From positions 992,001 to 1,056,000 of the forward strand of contig JAPFBL010000233.1 of assembly GCA_026182355.1 (NCBI GenBank): a stretch of 64,000 nucleotides of DNA. Direction: 5' to 3'. Of this stretch, positions 1-10,974 are shown one piece after another. The first letter of the stretch is position 1. Each line of letters starts with the position of its first letter. The notes under the pieces were generated by a model that saw only the letters and a program-made list of their open reading frames with translations, was not told the origin of the DNA and made no database searches. The position numbers and the translations under genes were made by a program. The DNA is from Hermatobates lingyangjiaoensis. Lineage: Eukaryota > Arthropoda > Insecta > Hemiptera > Hermatobatidae.

Positions 1-82
1 TTATAATGACAAAGATAGATTAACTATCCAATATATTAAATTAATTGTCGTTATTATAATGACAAAGATAGATTAACTATCC
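1..82 (+). repeat. 53 bp partial tandem duplication at truncated PLE end
   Basis: Positions 1-29 recur at 54-82 without mismatch (TTATAATGACAAAGATAGAT onward). The duplicated segment includes the first recognisable codons of the PLE fragment, so the duplication sits exactly at its 5' truncation. Confidence 0.8.
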
Positions 83-225
83 TGGAAGCCCTTTATATCA
101 AAGATGTCAACCCCAACCTCAACATTCAAAATTATGACCTCAATGTGATCCCAAGTAGCACTACTTTCGAAAATAGCTTTAAATTTGTTAGAGAGTTAGA
201 GCCCAGTAGGGTTGGCAGCAATTGA
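58..225 (+). pseudogene. Penelope-like element, C-terminal GIY-YIG fragment
   Basis: Open frame reading ...DRLTILEALYIKDVNPNLN followed by IQNYD and a TGA at 223-225. The pattern L.I.EALYIK...P.LN is the usual C-terminal end of Penelope-like retroelement proteins, where the GIY-YIG endonuclease finishes. Everything upstream is missing: stops close the frame before position 40. The left boundary carries a 53 bp direct duplication (1-29 and 54-82 are the same 29 bases). Family assignment rests on this short motif plus the many other PLE pieces nearby. Confidence 0.6.
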
Positions 226-354
226 GGGGCAAACCTGTATGTTGTTGCAACCCTGCTGGAACCTACTCTTTGTTTTCCTCTCACCCGCTGTATCGTTTGT
301 CTTATATCTGTTAAAATTGTTATGTTTAATTTTAAAGATTACTTATATTATAAA
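226..354. other. PLE 3' flank, unassigned
   Basis: Follows the TGA of the PLE fragment directly and may be its 3' UTR. It becomes AT-rich toward 354. No further motif seen. Confidence 0.3.
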
Positions 355-465
355 TATATATATTGGTGTATGAAGGCAGCAGATCTTCTCTTAAACAGGT
401 ATATTTAAAGTTGGCAGCAGCTTCTGCGTTGACCAATTTCTTACTGATGTTCTCTAGTTTCCTAA
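355..465 (-). pseudogene. Penelope-like element, N-terminal fragment
   Basis: Minus-strand reading gives KLENISKKLVNAEAAANF, KYTCLREDLLPSYTN, then runs into a TA repeat. This resembles the N-terminal conserved part of PLE reverse transcriptases (KLEK.R.KL.......F...C....L.P.YTN). It forms the left arm of the foldback with the plus-strand fragment at 514-572. No complete ORF is present. Confidence 0.6.
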
Positions 466-568
466 CTAGTTTTCGGTAACTTTCGGGTATTTTCCAAAGG
501 AGTTAACTCCTTTGGAAACTAGAGAACATCAGTAAGAATTTGGTCAACGCAGAAGCTGCTGCCAACTT
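409..568. repeat. Inverted repeat, PLE foldback
   Basis: Arms 409-462 and 514-568 are reverse complements over about 54 bp with one or two differences. The spacer contains a second palindrome at 494-515 around GTTAAC. Both arms hold the PLE N-terminal coding segment. Confidence 0.85.
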
Positions 569-572
569 GAAA
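514..572 (+). pseudogene. Penelope-like element, N-terminal fragment (inverted partner)
   Basis: Same coding stretch as 355-465 but on the plus strand (KLENISKNLVNAEAAANL), ending in a TA repeat at 573-588. It is the right arm of the inverted repeat 409-568. Confidence 0.6.
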
Positions 573-584
573 TATATATATATA

Positions 585-650
585 TATTAGTAAAGGTAGG
601 AAGCAGACCTTCTTTTATACAAGTTGTATTAAAATCATTTCAGATTTTCT
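585..650 (-). pseudogene. Penelope-like element, N-terminal fragment
   Basis: Minus-strand reading FNTTCIKEGLLPTFTN followed by IYIYIY from the (TA)n tract at 573-590. The motif C...GLLP.(Y/F)TN is the PLE N-terminal block also seen at 15184-15391 and 53886-53975. Confidence 0.55.
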
Positions 651-1490
651 CATGCTCTTAAAAACTAATCAAAACGAATAAAAACATTTGTCGACTTTGG
701 AAAAAATGAATGATATTTTTCTAAGAAAATACTTAACATTAAATATATGGATAATAAAACAAAGTCTTTGTTTACTGATTTTCAAAGCAAAGATGAATCA
801 GTATAACTTATTAACAAGTGAAAGGAATATTTTAGAAAGAAAAGTTGAAATAGAAATCAATGAGAAAGCATTGTGTTGAGGGTTGTTACGGCTTAATATT
901 CAAAGTTTTCATTGAATCGTGAAAGAAGTTGTAACTTTAGCTAATTGACTTGAACAGAGAGAGCTCTTTGAAGGGAAAGAAGGGTTCTGACTGATAAAAG
1001 ATCTGCAGGTTTTAGTACTGTTCGGAAGGTACAATGGAGGTAACTCAAAACCAAAGAGGTGTTTTGTTTTCAATAATCTTAATTGTCATCGCCTGGTGAA
1101 ATTAAGTCTCATCACGTCAGAAGGAAAATACAGGAATTTCCGAAGAAAATAATCTAAAGTACATTGAAATTATTATGAATGAATTTATTTACCTGATCAA
1201 TAAACTTTCTTTCATATGAGGAAAAAAAGTTCTACTTTCTCAAGATACAACAAAATATAACATGAAATAACACAAATATTGCATACAAAATGTCTTTACT
1301 AAATATTTTATTTTATTTTCTTTATTAGATAATATGTCTGTTAGTTATTATATCACATTACAGACCTTTTTCTAACATTTATTTTCTAAAGGCAGGTTGT
1401 CTGCTGTTGCGTTTACAGCGTGCTTGGTCTCTCTCACTTTTCTTTTTGAAAACAGATTTTACAAAAATTTTAGTTTGCAAGTGTGCTTGC
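651..1490. other. Intronic sequence without recognised features
   Basis: AT-rich sequence with only short chance ORFs (for example 688-879). No repeat, RNA gene or exon recognised. Confidence 0.4.
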
Positions 1491-1492
1491 AA

Positions 1493-1599
1493 AATAAACA
1501 CGTGAAATAATATTCAGTTGGGTTTTTGACTCTGACGAAGACCGCTCGTTACGGTTGAAAGATCTTAGTCTTGTTTTCCCATTTTATTGTGGTTTGATA
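1493..1599 (+). mobile_element. PLE-A foldback copy (short left arm)
   Basis: A remnant of the minus-sense tail (AAACACGTGAAATAA, 1495-1510) is joined to the plus-sense 3' region starting GTTGGGTTTTTGACTCTGAC and running to GTGGTTTGAT. It carries the hammerhead-like core at 1532-1566. Same family as 3383-3698, 15549-15985, 23206-24038 and others. Confidence 0.8.
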
Positions 1600-2464
1600 T
1601 ATTAAATATAAATCTATAATCCATTTAAAGCTAGATGACATTGATATTACAATATTAATCATAATAAAAAACATTGTAACGTATTTAAATGTATTGTTCT
1701 ATAACATCGATAGATATCCACTATGTATAGCACAAACAGAAAATAAAAATTAAGTAAATACACTTGTACTCTCTCTTTCTCTCTTTCCTTTTTTTTAGTA
1801 TCTAGCAGAAAAAAATGCGTTAACAACATAGGAAAAGTTTTTAATTCTACTTAATTAAAGTGGTAACTAAAATATGTTCATACAATTACTAAATGCTCAT
1901 GAAGCAGAAGATTATTTACTTTCATACATTAGTATTTATTTATACTAAGTACCATTGGTATAAACATTTAATTGTAATAAATTGCGCACTATTAACAGAA
2001 TAATTCAGTAACTAAAGTGAAACTGCGTAAAAAATATTTAAAAAATTAATTATTATTATTATATTATAATAATTATTATAATAATAATATAATAATAATT
2101 ATTAATTATTATGTTACTACCCGTAATATATGCGATAATCAATATTTAGCCAGGAATCAAGGTCAGAACTGTTTGCCGATGTTAAGATTGAAAATAAATA
2201 AAGATAAAGATACACTCAACTTTAATATTAGTAAACGTAATATGAACTCGTTGATAATCAATAAAAATAACATATTATTATTAACCTTCATTGCTCGTCT
2301 ATCGCTGGTGCAGTCGTCCGACCGGTTTCGCAATGGTTACATAATCAATGAAACTAATCTTACCTTCCAAAATCTATGCTATAAATACCTATTTTAATAC
2401 AATGGTGCCAGTACATGACTAAATTTCTTAAATAATAATTTTTATTTAATCAATAAAATTTATT
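1600..2464. other. AT-rich intronic stretch
   Basis: Very AT-rich. A self-complementary ATT/AAT tract lies at 2041-2110. At 2275-2335 there is a single-arm relative of the palindrome at 17554-17652 (CTCGTCTATCGCTGGTG shared). No gene seen. Confidence 0.4.
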
Positions 2465-2562
2465 CACCCTCCCGCGTGAATAAATCGAGAGCCAGTTGGG
2501 GATCGAACCTCGGACTAACAGCCCAGAGGCGAGTACATTAACCACTGATCTAACCTGGCCCC
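2465..2562 (-). repeat. tRNA-derived SINE, head fragment
   Basis: The minus strand begins GGGGCCAGGTTAGATCAGTGG (A-box-like) and contains GAGGTTCGATCCC (close to the Pol III B box). It shares CTCGATTTATTCACG-type body sequence with the SINEs at 27014-27350, 38963-39670 and 41520-41893. Truncated after the head. Confidence 0.7.
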
Positions 2563-3382
2563 ATCCAGAGCTTTAGAAAGAACTTTAGCGCCCAATGTTA
2601 CTAAGTTTTGACCCACAAGTATACCAAAGATGAATAAATTTCTGAAAATCAGGATATTTTCAATCCAGACCACCTTTTATTATCACTTTGACGCACCCAT
2701 TAACATTTTATTTATATGATATGGTATGTGGAAAAATATAAACCAAACTTTTAAAGTTTGGTTTTATTAAATTTCTGACCATTTCATCTCCCACAGAGAC
2801 ATTTCCATTTTAAATCAGTCTCATACAAGTTGAAATGGTTTCTTTATTGATAAAAATATCGAAGTGGTCTCTTCATAGACAGGTTGTCTTTGTAGTTTAG
2901 GCTTGTCTTTGTTGATTATTGTAGTTACGCTTGAGTACCTTTTACATTACCTTGTGGCACCTCACAACAGATGCATATGATACAATCACTTTTATCACCA
3001 GCGTATAGATTTGGGGTTAAGAACTTACTATAATGCAGAATTAGTGGTTTAAAAGAAAAAAATGTTGTCCAAAATAATATTTTGGCAAAAAAACTTTTTT
3101 TCTGTAATAAAATATTGTAAAAAACAAAACAACATGTCGACCCTATTTCAACCATTTTTTGGTTAAAGTTTACTACATTCTCGGCATTCAGAGGAATTAT
3201 GTTTTACACGTTTCTAAGAACTTTCTTATGATCGGGAGATAGATAATTGAAACAAAATTTGTTCATAGAATACGTTCTATAATAAATAATAACTTAGAAA
3301 GTAAATAAAGAACGAACAAAATAAATAATATACTTATATAAAGTGGATATATAATGTGAAGATATATATATTGTATAAAACG
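2563..3382. other. Intronic sequence without recognised features
   Basis: No exon, repeat or element recognised; short ORFs here have no family resemblance. Confidence 0.4.
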
Positions 3383-3698
3383 AGATTTAATGATCAAACC
3401 ACAATATGAAATGGGAAAACAAAACTAAGATCTTTCAACCGTAAGAAGCGATCTCGTCAGAGTCAAAAACCCAACTGAAATACTAGATGCAGAAATCATC
3501 TGGTGAGGAGTTGAGAAGAGTGGGAAGAAATTTTAAAAGGGTGAAAGCGTAGGAAAGGACAAATGTCCAGAAAAGGATGTTTGGGGAAACAAATGAGTAT
3601 AGTAAGAAAGAGTAAAAAACTATCCGCTAGCTGTTAACCCTCTTAGAAGAGGCTATTGCCCTAATTTATTGTTATTTCACGTGTTTATGTAAAATTTT
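3383..3698 (-). mobile_element. PLE-A foldback copy with long minus-sense arm
   Basis: The left arm (about 3391-3660, minus sense) runs from TGATCAAACCACAATATGAA through the 3' UTR body to GAGGCTATTGCCC, the last codons of the PLE-A ORF. It is then joined to a short plus-sense tail, TTGTTATTTCACGTGTTTAT. Both outer ends are therefore the same element terminus, as in the other PLE-A copies. Confidence 0.8.
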
Positions 3699-4496
3699 TT
3701 ATCGATGAAAACAATATTTAATATAGTTTATTTTAATTTAGAGTTATATATTTTCTAAAATTACAAAAGAAAATTCAGTAAGGAGTCATAATGTAGCAGG
3801 GATTATTTTTTTCTGTTACAGTTAATTGTTTCCTGATATATATTTATAGCAGTAAACTATCAAGTTTATGACAATTTTTCTGAAAAAAATATGATTAATG
3901 GTAAAATTTGAATTATAAAAGAATTCAGAAATATAATAAACAAAAATATGAAAAATTCATGCAATATTAATCCAGCTAAACTGAATTAGCAATAAGGTGT
4001 TGATTAAGGAAATAAGGCTCTTATTCATTTCCCTCGCTACTATTGATAGGTAAACTCTGTTTTGAATTTCATATGAGATCCGAAATTCTGTGACACATTA
4101 TAAATTTTAATCATACAGCTATTCAGCACAAACGTAGAGGACTGAAATATCAAACCGGTGATTAGGTACAGATAGTTTGTGTGTGTCCCTCTATATGGAG
4201 AGCTAATTTACATCCAAATTTTACGGGCGTACTACTAATGCAAATCCTAAATCAACCAACAATTGTTTGATGGTTGATTGAATTTTTGTTTTCCTAAGAG
4301 TAGAAAGAAAAAATTAAACTGAGGCAACATGCCACTGGTGTACAATGGATATTTATTCTATTAAAATATTGAATATTTAACTTTAAAAAATGCATATTAT
4401 AGAATAATGACAAAATAAATGAATTTTTGGTTTTTTCAAATAAGTATAATTATGAATGCATCGATTATGATATTTCAGGAAACATTACGTGGATAT
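3699..4496. other. Intronic sequence without recognised features
   Basis: AT-rich, only short chance ORFs; nothing recognised. Confidence 0.4.
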
Positions 4497-4772
4497 GATC
4501 GAGCAATGGAGGAACTAAGATTTTTCTATTTCGTTGCTATTATTGAATCATTATTGAATTTCGAGAATGTAATTAAAAATATTACTAGCTGAATGGGTGA
4601 AATGTGAGACAATGATGTGAAATGTGACACAGTTCAAAATATTTTCCTTATAAGATCGAGCAATGGAGAAACTAAGATTTTTCTATTTCGTTGCTATTAT
4701 TGAATCATTATTGAATTTCGAAAACATAATTAAAAATATGACTGGTTGAATGGGTCAAATATGAGACAATGG
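4497..4772 (+). repeat. Direct duplication, 157 bp period
   Basis: GATCGAGCAATGGAG at 4497 and again at 4654; about 115 bp of each copy align (ACTAAGATTTTTCTATTTCG, TGAATCATTATTGAATTTCG) with a handful of differences. The copies are separated by about 40 bp. Nature unknown. Confidence 0.8.
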
Positions 4773-5296
4773 CTTCAAACTAAGCTGGGAAATACAGAAA
4801 AAATATTTCAATTTTCTGTATCCTACACTCATGGTATAAAGTTTTCTTCACACATATTAGTTAAGATCTAATGAACTTCAGTGAATACTGAACTTTCTTC
4901 TTTATACTTAATACTAAATTGTAAGGATAGTGGCTAGAGATTTTAAATGCGTCTCAGAAAAATAAATATAACAATGGATTTGAGAAGGAGTTGAAATGTA
5001 ACTATTTTGAAGAAAAATATTTCAGGCAAATTTATTAACAAGTAATTTTTTATGATTATTGTTACAATGATTAGAATCGAGAAGTGTCTAGATGCATTGT
5101 AAGATGTTTAATTTATTAGGATAAAATATTATGTTTATGTTGTTAGGATGATTAAATATTTAAAATCATTAAGTTAATTTAAGACCATGTTCTAACAACT
5201 TAAGTAACTTAACTTAAAGTATTTAATGATTTAACATAATTTAATTATTTAATATAACTTAATAGCCGTAATGATTCAAGATAATTTAATATTATT

Positions 5297-5378
5297 AATA
5301 TTAAACACATAGTATACCGTCTTACCTCGTACATTGCTGCCGTAAGAGTAAGACTGTATATTATGTGTTTAATATTAA
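5297..5378. repeat. Inverted repeat, 32 bp arms
   Basis: TTAATATTAAACACATAGTA at 5297 pairs with TATTATGTGTTTAATATTAA ending near 5378, two mismatches. The spacer (CTCGTACATTGCTGCCG) and the flank CTAACCTCTGTGG resemble the palindrome locus 17525-17655, so this is probably a decayed member of that family. Confidence 0.75.
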
Positions 5379-5399
5379 CAATACTAACCTCTGTGGTAA

Positions 5400-6990
5400 T
5401 GACGAAATGCATGAATATAATCTAATATATTTAAGGATTTACAATAATTGAAGGTGTTCAAGGATTTAAAAGGTTATACAGCTAAGATAATTGAATATGT
5501 TTCAGCACATTACCTAAGTTAATATATTAAACAATTAATTTAAAATATTTGAAGATTTAGCATAATAAGATTTGTAATTTAATTTAAGATAATTTACTAC
5601 CTGTAAGAATTTAAGATGTATATTGTTGTTTAATATCTCATTAAACATACTTTTTGATAGTTTAATTTTAATTTGCTAGTTGAACATCGTTTAAGATGTT
5701 TAATGAACCCCTACTTGAATGAATTTCTGAATTTAAGTCCAATAAGTTCATAAACAGCATTTGTTTTAGATGAAACTTTTCTTAATTCATTCATTTTAAT
5801 ATCTTAATACAAAACGTTCATCCATTATTAATCGTTTTTTTTATATAAAAATGAATTAAGAAGCTATGATTTTTTATTTTCATACATGAAATCAATAACA
5901 CCTAGCCATTGTTTTTTTCTAATAATAAATACTTTAACTGCCTCTCAAAGGAAATAGCTTAGAGTGAAACAATTGCCAATAAACGTAATACCAGTAGGTG
6001 TACTCGTTAAATCCGTCAAAAAAAAGGATACATAAGACATTTTATAGTCATCCTAAAGGAGAATAGCATAAGTCAATATAAAGGAAGAAGTTCTCAAAAA
6101 GTCTTACTTTTTAGACTATGATCAACTGAATTTGAGTTTAAATCAAGGAATTAAACATCAGTTTATTGATTTACTAATTTTGGTCTTAGATTTAGATACT
6201 TTGTTAATATTTTTTTGCTATTAGTATTGGAGGTTTTTGTTTTTTATTATTAGTTTATACAATATGTAACCTATCGTTAATTGTTATATCAGTCTATACG
6301 AGCATATACACTACTTAACCATGATTCGATTATTCGATAAAAACAAATATAAAACTAAATTAGATTAAGGAAATCGGAATTTATTACAAAACTCTGTTAT
6401 TGTAAAAACAAAACGAGAAAGTTTTTTTTTTCTCCCCTTTCTACATAGAACAATTCAAAACCTAGTGTATCAAACATTGGATTTCCCTTGGGAGTGGAAA
6501 GGGATGAAGGGAAAAAGGACTGCAGGTCTGTCCAAACAACTTGAAATCCAGGCTTATCTTACTGTGAATCAGAGATCTGTAAACTGAGTCGGTATTGAGT
6601 CAAGAGTCCCTTGAAGGCTTCTCTTCTAATAGAAATGAATTTCGTATTGGTTAATGCAGCTGAGGAAAAACAATGAAAAGTTTCCCAACTTGATGAAAAC
6701 TATTAAGGTGTCACCCTAATTTTTATGGATACATATCTCCAAAATACAATATTTCTTATTTCATCATTTGTTTCAATAATCTGTCTATTAGTTACAAACA
6801 AATTTTAATTTTCATACGTTAATAAGTCTAGAGACTTATCATTGTAACTAATTGGACTTTTTTATCTGAATGGCAGTAGACCGAATTCTCCTAGATCTCT
6901 TCCGACTGTTCACGCAAACCTAAACGATTAGTTATAAAGTTCTACCTTTTCATTCTCAATTTTTCAATTGAAAACAAAATTTGTTAATTT
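5400..6990. other. AT-rich intronic stretch
   Basis: TTTAA-rich sequence, no ORF of note, nothing recognised except the IR just upstream. A short (AC) run at 6995-7007 immediately precedes the Jockey element. Confidence 0.4.
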
Positions 6991-7134
6991 TTACAAACAC
7001 ACACACAAAGGCAAACTCAATTGAAATCTTCCCCTATTTGTTTTTCGTTGTTTCCCACCGTTTCCACCATTTTGTTTTTTTGTTACTCACATATATATAT
7101 ATATAACCAGTCTTGTTCCTGCTGTTGCTACCAA

Positions 7135-8508
7135 ATGAACACCTCCCCAACTAAGCAATCTTTAACTATCCTCCTCTGGAATGCCAACGGACTTACTCAA
7201 CACAGACAAGAACTCGACATTGTACTACATGACAAGAAAATTGACATTGCACTACTGACAGAAACCCACTTTACGTCCAGGTCATATTTTAAACTAACTG
7301 ACTACATCACATATCGCACTGACCATCCTGATAACACTGCCCACGGTGGAGTAGCTGTGCTTGTACGGAGGTCTCTCAAACACCACATCCTACCTTCTGT
7401 ATCCACACCTGCCATGCAAGTATGCACAATCTGCCTTGAGTCCCATCCATACAACTACAATGTCTCTTCAATATATTGCCCTCCAAACAAACGTATAACC
7501 CAAAGTGACCTTTCAAATATCTTTCAACACCTTTCACCTAAATTTATTTGTGGAGGGGATTTCAATTGTAAACACCAGTCATGGGGATGTCGAGTAACCA
7601 CACCTCGGGGTTCTATTCTCCGTAAATCTCTTCTCAACTCATCTTATACTGTCCTAAGTCCTGGAACTCCTACATATTGGCCTTCTTCCACAGTCAAAAA
7701 ACCTGACCTGCTTGATATATTTGTCACTTCACCCATCTCAAAACTAAACCCTTACATCACAACTCTCCCAGACCTTTCCTCTGACCATTCACCCGTACTT
7801 CTATCATTATCTATTCATCCTATGAAAATTATTAATAATCAAACTCTACTCAACGGACATATTGACTGGGAAAAATTTAGAGCCGAAATTGAACGACAGA
7901 CTGACCTTAAAGTACGCCTCAAGACATCACGTGAAATAGATGACGCAATTAGTAAATTAACTCAGGATATACATGCTTGTATAAATAATGCTAAAGTCCC
8001 ATCCAGACCAAAAAAGCACACTACATACCTACCAACATACCTCAGGGAATTAATCCAAGCTAAACGACGAGCAAGAGCCAAATGGCAGAGAAGTCGATAC
8101 CCATCTGACAAACAAACATTTAACAGATTACAAAACCAACTAACTCGAGACTTAAAGCAATATCGAAATTGTCTTTTCCAAAAATATACTGAAGCACTGA
8201 AACCCGAAGACAAGTCACTATGGACTGCCACTAGACGAATACTGTCCCATAAAAAAATTAGTACTCCGATCCTTACTGGCGACGATACCTGGGCAAAAAG
8301 CGACTATGAGAAGGCCACAGTCTTCTCCAAACACCTTGAAACCCTTTTCATTCCCAACTCAAATATAGAAGACCCTGATACAACAGCAAAAGTAACTGAT
8401 GAACTTGTAGCCCCTTTACAGCTCTCTCTTCCACCCAAGTCATTCTCCCCAAATGAAGTCTCTTTTATAATTAAAAAAACTACCATCAAAAAAATCTCCC
8501 GGTTATGA
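7135..8508 (+). pseudogene. Jockey-type LINE ORF2, endonuclease part
   Basis: N-terminal endonuclease of a non-LTR retrotransposon, the enzyme that nicks target DNA to prime reverse transcription. I start at the ATG at 7135 (MNTSPTKQSLTILLWNANGL); the frame is open earlier but low-complexity. Motifs in order: WNANGL, LLTETHF (catalytic Glu about residue 43), GGDFNCKH (Asp 142, Asn 144) and SDHSPV (Asp 217, His 218). A basic linker rich in Arg/Lys follows. The frame breaks near an A-run at 8488-8494, where the conserved segment beginning SPGYDLITNEI sits in the next frame, and a stop follows at 8506-8508. The frame returns around 8545, so a second compensating indel exists. Motif content fits the Jockey clade; I did not test the placement. 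Confidence 0.85.
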
Positions 8509-8539
8509 CCTTATAACAAACGAAATAATCAAACAACTT

Positions 8540-8947
8540 CCCGTAAGGTCATAATTTTCCTTACATATATATACAACTCTATCTTACGAACAACCTATTT
8601 CCCCATTCTGTGGAAATTTTCTATTATTCGCATGATCCCAAAGCCCCATAAGTCTCCACAACTATGTACGTCGTACCGCCCAATTAGTTTACTACCAACC
8701 ATGGCCAAAATCTTTGAAAAATTATTTCTTCGAAGACTTCGTCCCATTTTAGAATCGAAAAATTTAATCCCCTCTCACCAATTCGGGTTTCGATCTCAAC
8801 ACTCTACAATTCAACAATGCCACCGTATAGTTGATGTCATTTCCTCTACTCTTGAGAAGAAACAATACTGCTCAGCTGTCTTTCTTGATGAGGCGGAAGC
8901 CTTTGACAGGATTTGGCATGCTGGGTTGCTTTGGAAGCTCAAAAAAA
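8540..8947 (+). pseudogene. Jockey-type LINE ORF2, reverse transcriptase fingers
   Basis: Continuation of ORF2 in the same frame as the endonuclease. It shows the RT block MIPKPHK, SYRPISLLPTMAKIFEKL, HQFGFR and the first catalytic region FLDEAEAFDRIWH with its Asp. Near a run of eight A's at about 8941-8948 the coding sense passes into another frame. The old frame stops at 9001-9003 while the RT continues in the frame of 9004-9832. Two of the element's frame breaks lie at A homopolymers, so replication slippage or assembly error are both possible. Confidence 0.82.
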
Positions 8948-9832
8948 ATACTCCCACATACTTACTACCTTATAATGCAGTCCTACCTCAACCACCGCTT
9001 TAGCCAAGTAATAGAAGGCTCTTGTCTTTCTCCAGTTATTCATATTAAGGCAGGAGTTCCGCAAGGAAGCATACTTGGACCAGTGCTATACTCCATATAC
9101 ACCTCCGATATTCCAGAATCTCCCCATACAGTCTTAGCCACATTTGCTGACGACAAGGCAATCCTTTGCACAAATGACAGTCCTGAGCTAGCATCCTACT
9201 ATATCCAGCAACACTTAAACGTTATAGAGTCATGGCTGAAGTGTTGGAGAATACGCATTAACGAACAGAAAAGTGTTCACGTAACATTCACGTTGCAGCC
9301 AGATGCGTGTTCTCCAGTCTTCCTTAACCATATTCCGATCCCTCAAGCTACAACCACCAAATACTTAGGACTGCACCTTGACAGACGTCTTACTTGGGCT
9401 CCCCATACCAAAATGAAAAGAACAGAACTAAACAGACGATATAGACTTTTAATTCACTTACTTGATAATCGTTCAAAATTAACTACTGTCAATAAACTAT
9501 TACTATATAAATCTATGATTATGCCTATTTGGACTTACGGAATTGAAATACGGGGAGCAACAAAATCTAGCAATGCCCAGAGGATACAAGCTCTTCAGTC
9601 AAAAATTCTTAGAAAAATTCTTCATTGTCCCTTTTACATACCAAATCAAACAATCTATTCAGACCTCAGTATTTCAACAGTTCATCAAGTAGCAATATCT
9701 CGCTACAAAGCCTTCCATAAAAATCTTTGTAGCAATAACAATCCCTTAGTCCAAAACATCTCCTCAACAAATATCCCAGGAAATCCCCAAAGGCGCCTGA
9801 AGAGAAACTGGCCAAGAGACTTATTAGTGTGA
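8948..9832 (+). pseudogene. Jockey-type LINE ORF2, reverse transcriptase palm to C-terminus
   Basis: RT palm and thumb in the frame starting near 8948: AGVPQGSILGPVLYSIY, the catalytic FADD at 9143-9154, TKYLGLHLDRRLTW (thumb-like GLxxDxxLxW block) and a C-terminus ending in WPRDLLV before the stop at 9830-9832. The extension with IWTYGIEI is usual for Jockey/CR1-group LINEs. No RNase H domain is seen. The ORF is open over 290 residues, so decay is limited to the few frameshifts upstream. Confidence 0.85.
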
Positions 9833-9942
9833 ATTACTCTAGTGACTTGTAAATTTAATCTAAATTTCATAACTTATTTCTCACGCCAGGAAGTATAATT
9901 ACTGAATTATTTCTTCCCTCCTGCCTCAATGTGTAATGTATA

Positions 9943-10120
9943 AGTAATGCCGGCCGCCCGCGAGAGACTAGAAGGTTGAAGTCCGTATCAACATTGCCTC
10001 TCCTATAAACAGAAGGAGCTGACTAATAAACTCCATTCTTGTCTTCAATCACGTGCGAGCTAGTTTATTTAAATTCCTTTTTTTTTTAAAAACCTATTCA
10101 TTACCCGGACACGCGTAACT
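9943..10120 (+). repeat. 5' LTR of Gypsy element
   Basis: Direct copy of 14896-15073. Contains TATAAA at 10004-10009 and AATAAA at 10025-10030, plausible promoter and poly(A) signals, and a GC-rich start (TGCCGGCCGCCCGCG). Identity by eye is complete, including the ten-T run. Confidence 0.93.
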
Positions 10121-10137
10121 GGTGCCGAAACCCGGGA
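10120..10137 (+). promoter_or_regulatory. Primer binding site, tRNA-Phe type
   Basis: TGGTGCCGAAACCCGGGA starts on the last base of the 5' LTR. It is the complement of a tRNA 3' end whose acceptor would begin GCCGAAA, which I recognise as animal tRNA-Phe. The assignment is from general knowledge of tRNA sequences. Confidence 0.75.
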
Positions 10138-10189
10138 TCATTCGCCAACTGTTTAATAGTGTAGTGTTGTGTCCAGTGTAGAAACCAAC

Positions 10190-10273
10190 ATGACGAGTAA
10201 ACAGACAACAGGAGCCGATGTTAGGCTCGCAGTGAAAATAGAACAAGCGAGAGTAGCAAAAGCAGGTACCTGA
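10190..10273 (+). CDS. Short ORF at start of Gypsy gag region
   Basis: First ATG after the PBS opens a 27-codon frame (MTSKQTTGADV...) that ends in TGATG, where the stop overlaps the ATG of the long gag ORF. It is either a leader ORF or the true gag N-terminus separated by a one-base change. It is in the same frame as the nucleocapsid and pol ORFs. Confidence 0.45.
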   Translation: MTSKQTTGADVRLAVKIEQARVAKAGT

Positions 10274-10974
10274 TGAACCTTTTAGATTCGATAAAGAGGT
10301 TCGAGGGTGATGCTCGAGAGTTGGACTTGTTCATAGAGAGAATGGACTCCATCAACGAGCAGTTAGTCACAACTCAACTAGACCCAGCTACAGACAAGAA
10401 CATCAAGACCTACTTCCTCGCCAGGGTCAGCCTTACGGTGATGCTGGAGTTAGGACTTACGTTTTGTGCGGAGTGGAGTGCGGTGCGAGCAGCCCTTAAG
10501 GACAGATATGCTGGAGCCGCAAAGCCTGTAGCTAGAAGTGCGCTAAAAATTTTTGAAATGCGGAAGGAGAATGGTGAGACCTGCGCTGAGTTCGGGCGCA
10601 GATTGGGGGATGCGACAAGGAAATTAACTATGAAGATAAATGAAAAGTGCACAGACAGTCAAGAAGCGAAATGGAGAACGACGATATATGGAGAGATAGC
10701 CAGTGAAATTCTCCTCAAGGCAGCTCCAGAACGAGTGAGAATGGCCCTCCGTATCATGAAGCCCACTAGTCTCGAGGAGACAATTAATGCCATCCGGGAG
10801 GAAGAAATGGACCGAGAAGATAACGGTGTTATATACAGAGGGAAGTCAGAAGGAGGATGGGCAGTTGTGACCAGGAGGAGAGTACCTCAGGATAGGCAAT
10901 TCAGAGCAAGAGCCTATGAGGATCGAGGACAAGGGAGGTATTCACAGGAGAGGAAGCCACGGGGACGCTTTTGA
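10273..10974 (+). CDS. Gypsy gag (capsid part)
   Basis: 233-residue ORF in the position of gag, encoding the structural protein that packages the element RNA into cytoplasmic particles. Helical, charged sequence (FEGDARELDLFIERMDSI near the N-terminus; LEETINAIREEEMD) typical of Gypsy capsid proteins, with a basic C-terminal tail. It begins at the ATG overlapping the previous stop. The zinc knuckle is not in this frame: the coding sense moves +1 around a T-run at 10968-10971, just before this frame stops. Whether this is programmed frameshifting or a mutation cannot be told from one copy. Confidence 0.75.
   Translation: MNLLDSIKRFEGDARELDLFIERMDSINEQLVTTQLDPATDKNIKTYFLARVSLTVMLELGLTFCAEWSAVRAALKDRYAGAAKPVARSALKIFEMRKENGETCAEFGRRLGDATRKLTMKINEKCTDSQEAKWRTTIYGEIASEILLKAAPERVRMALRIMKPTSLEETINAIREEEMDREDNGVIYRGKSEGGWAVVTRRRVPQDRQFRARAYEDRGQGRYSQERKPRGRF

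Noticed and set aside
7021..7134. N-terminal extension of the LINE endonuclease from position 7021
   Set aside because: Starts on TTG, low complexity and includes a TA microsatellite; the ATG at 7135 precedes the conserved domain closely.
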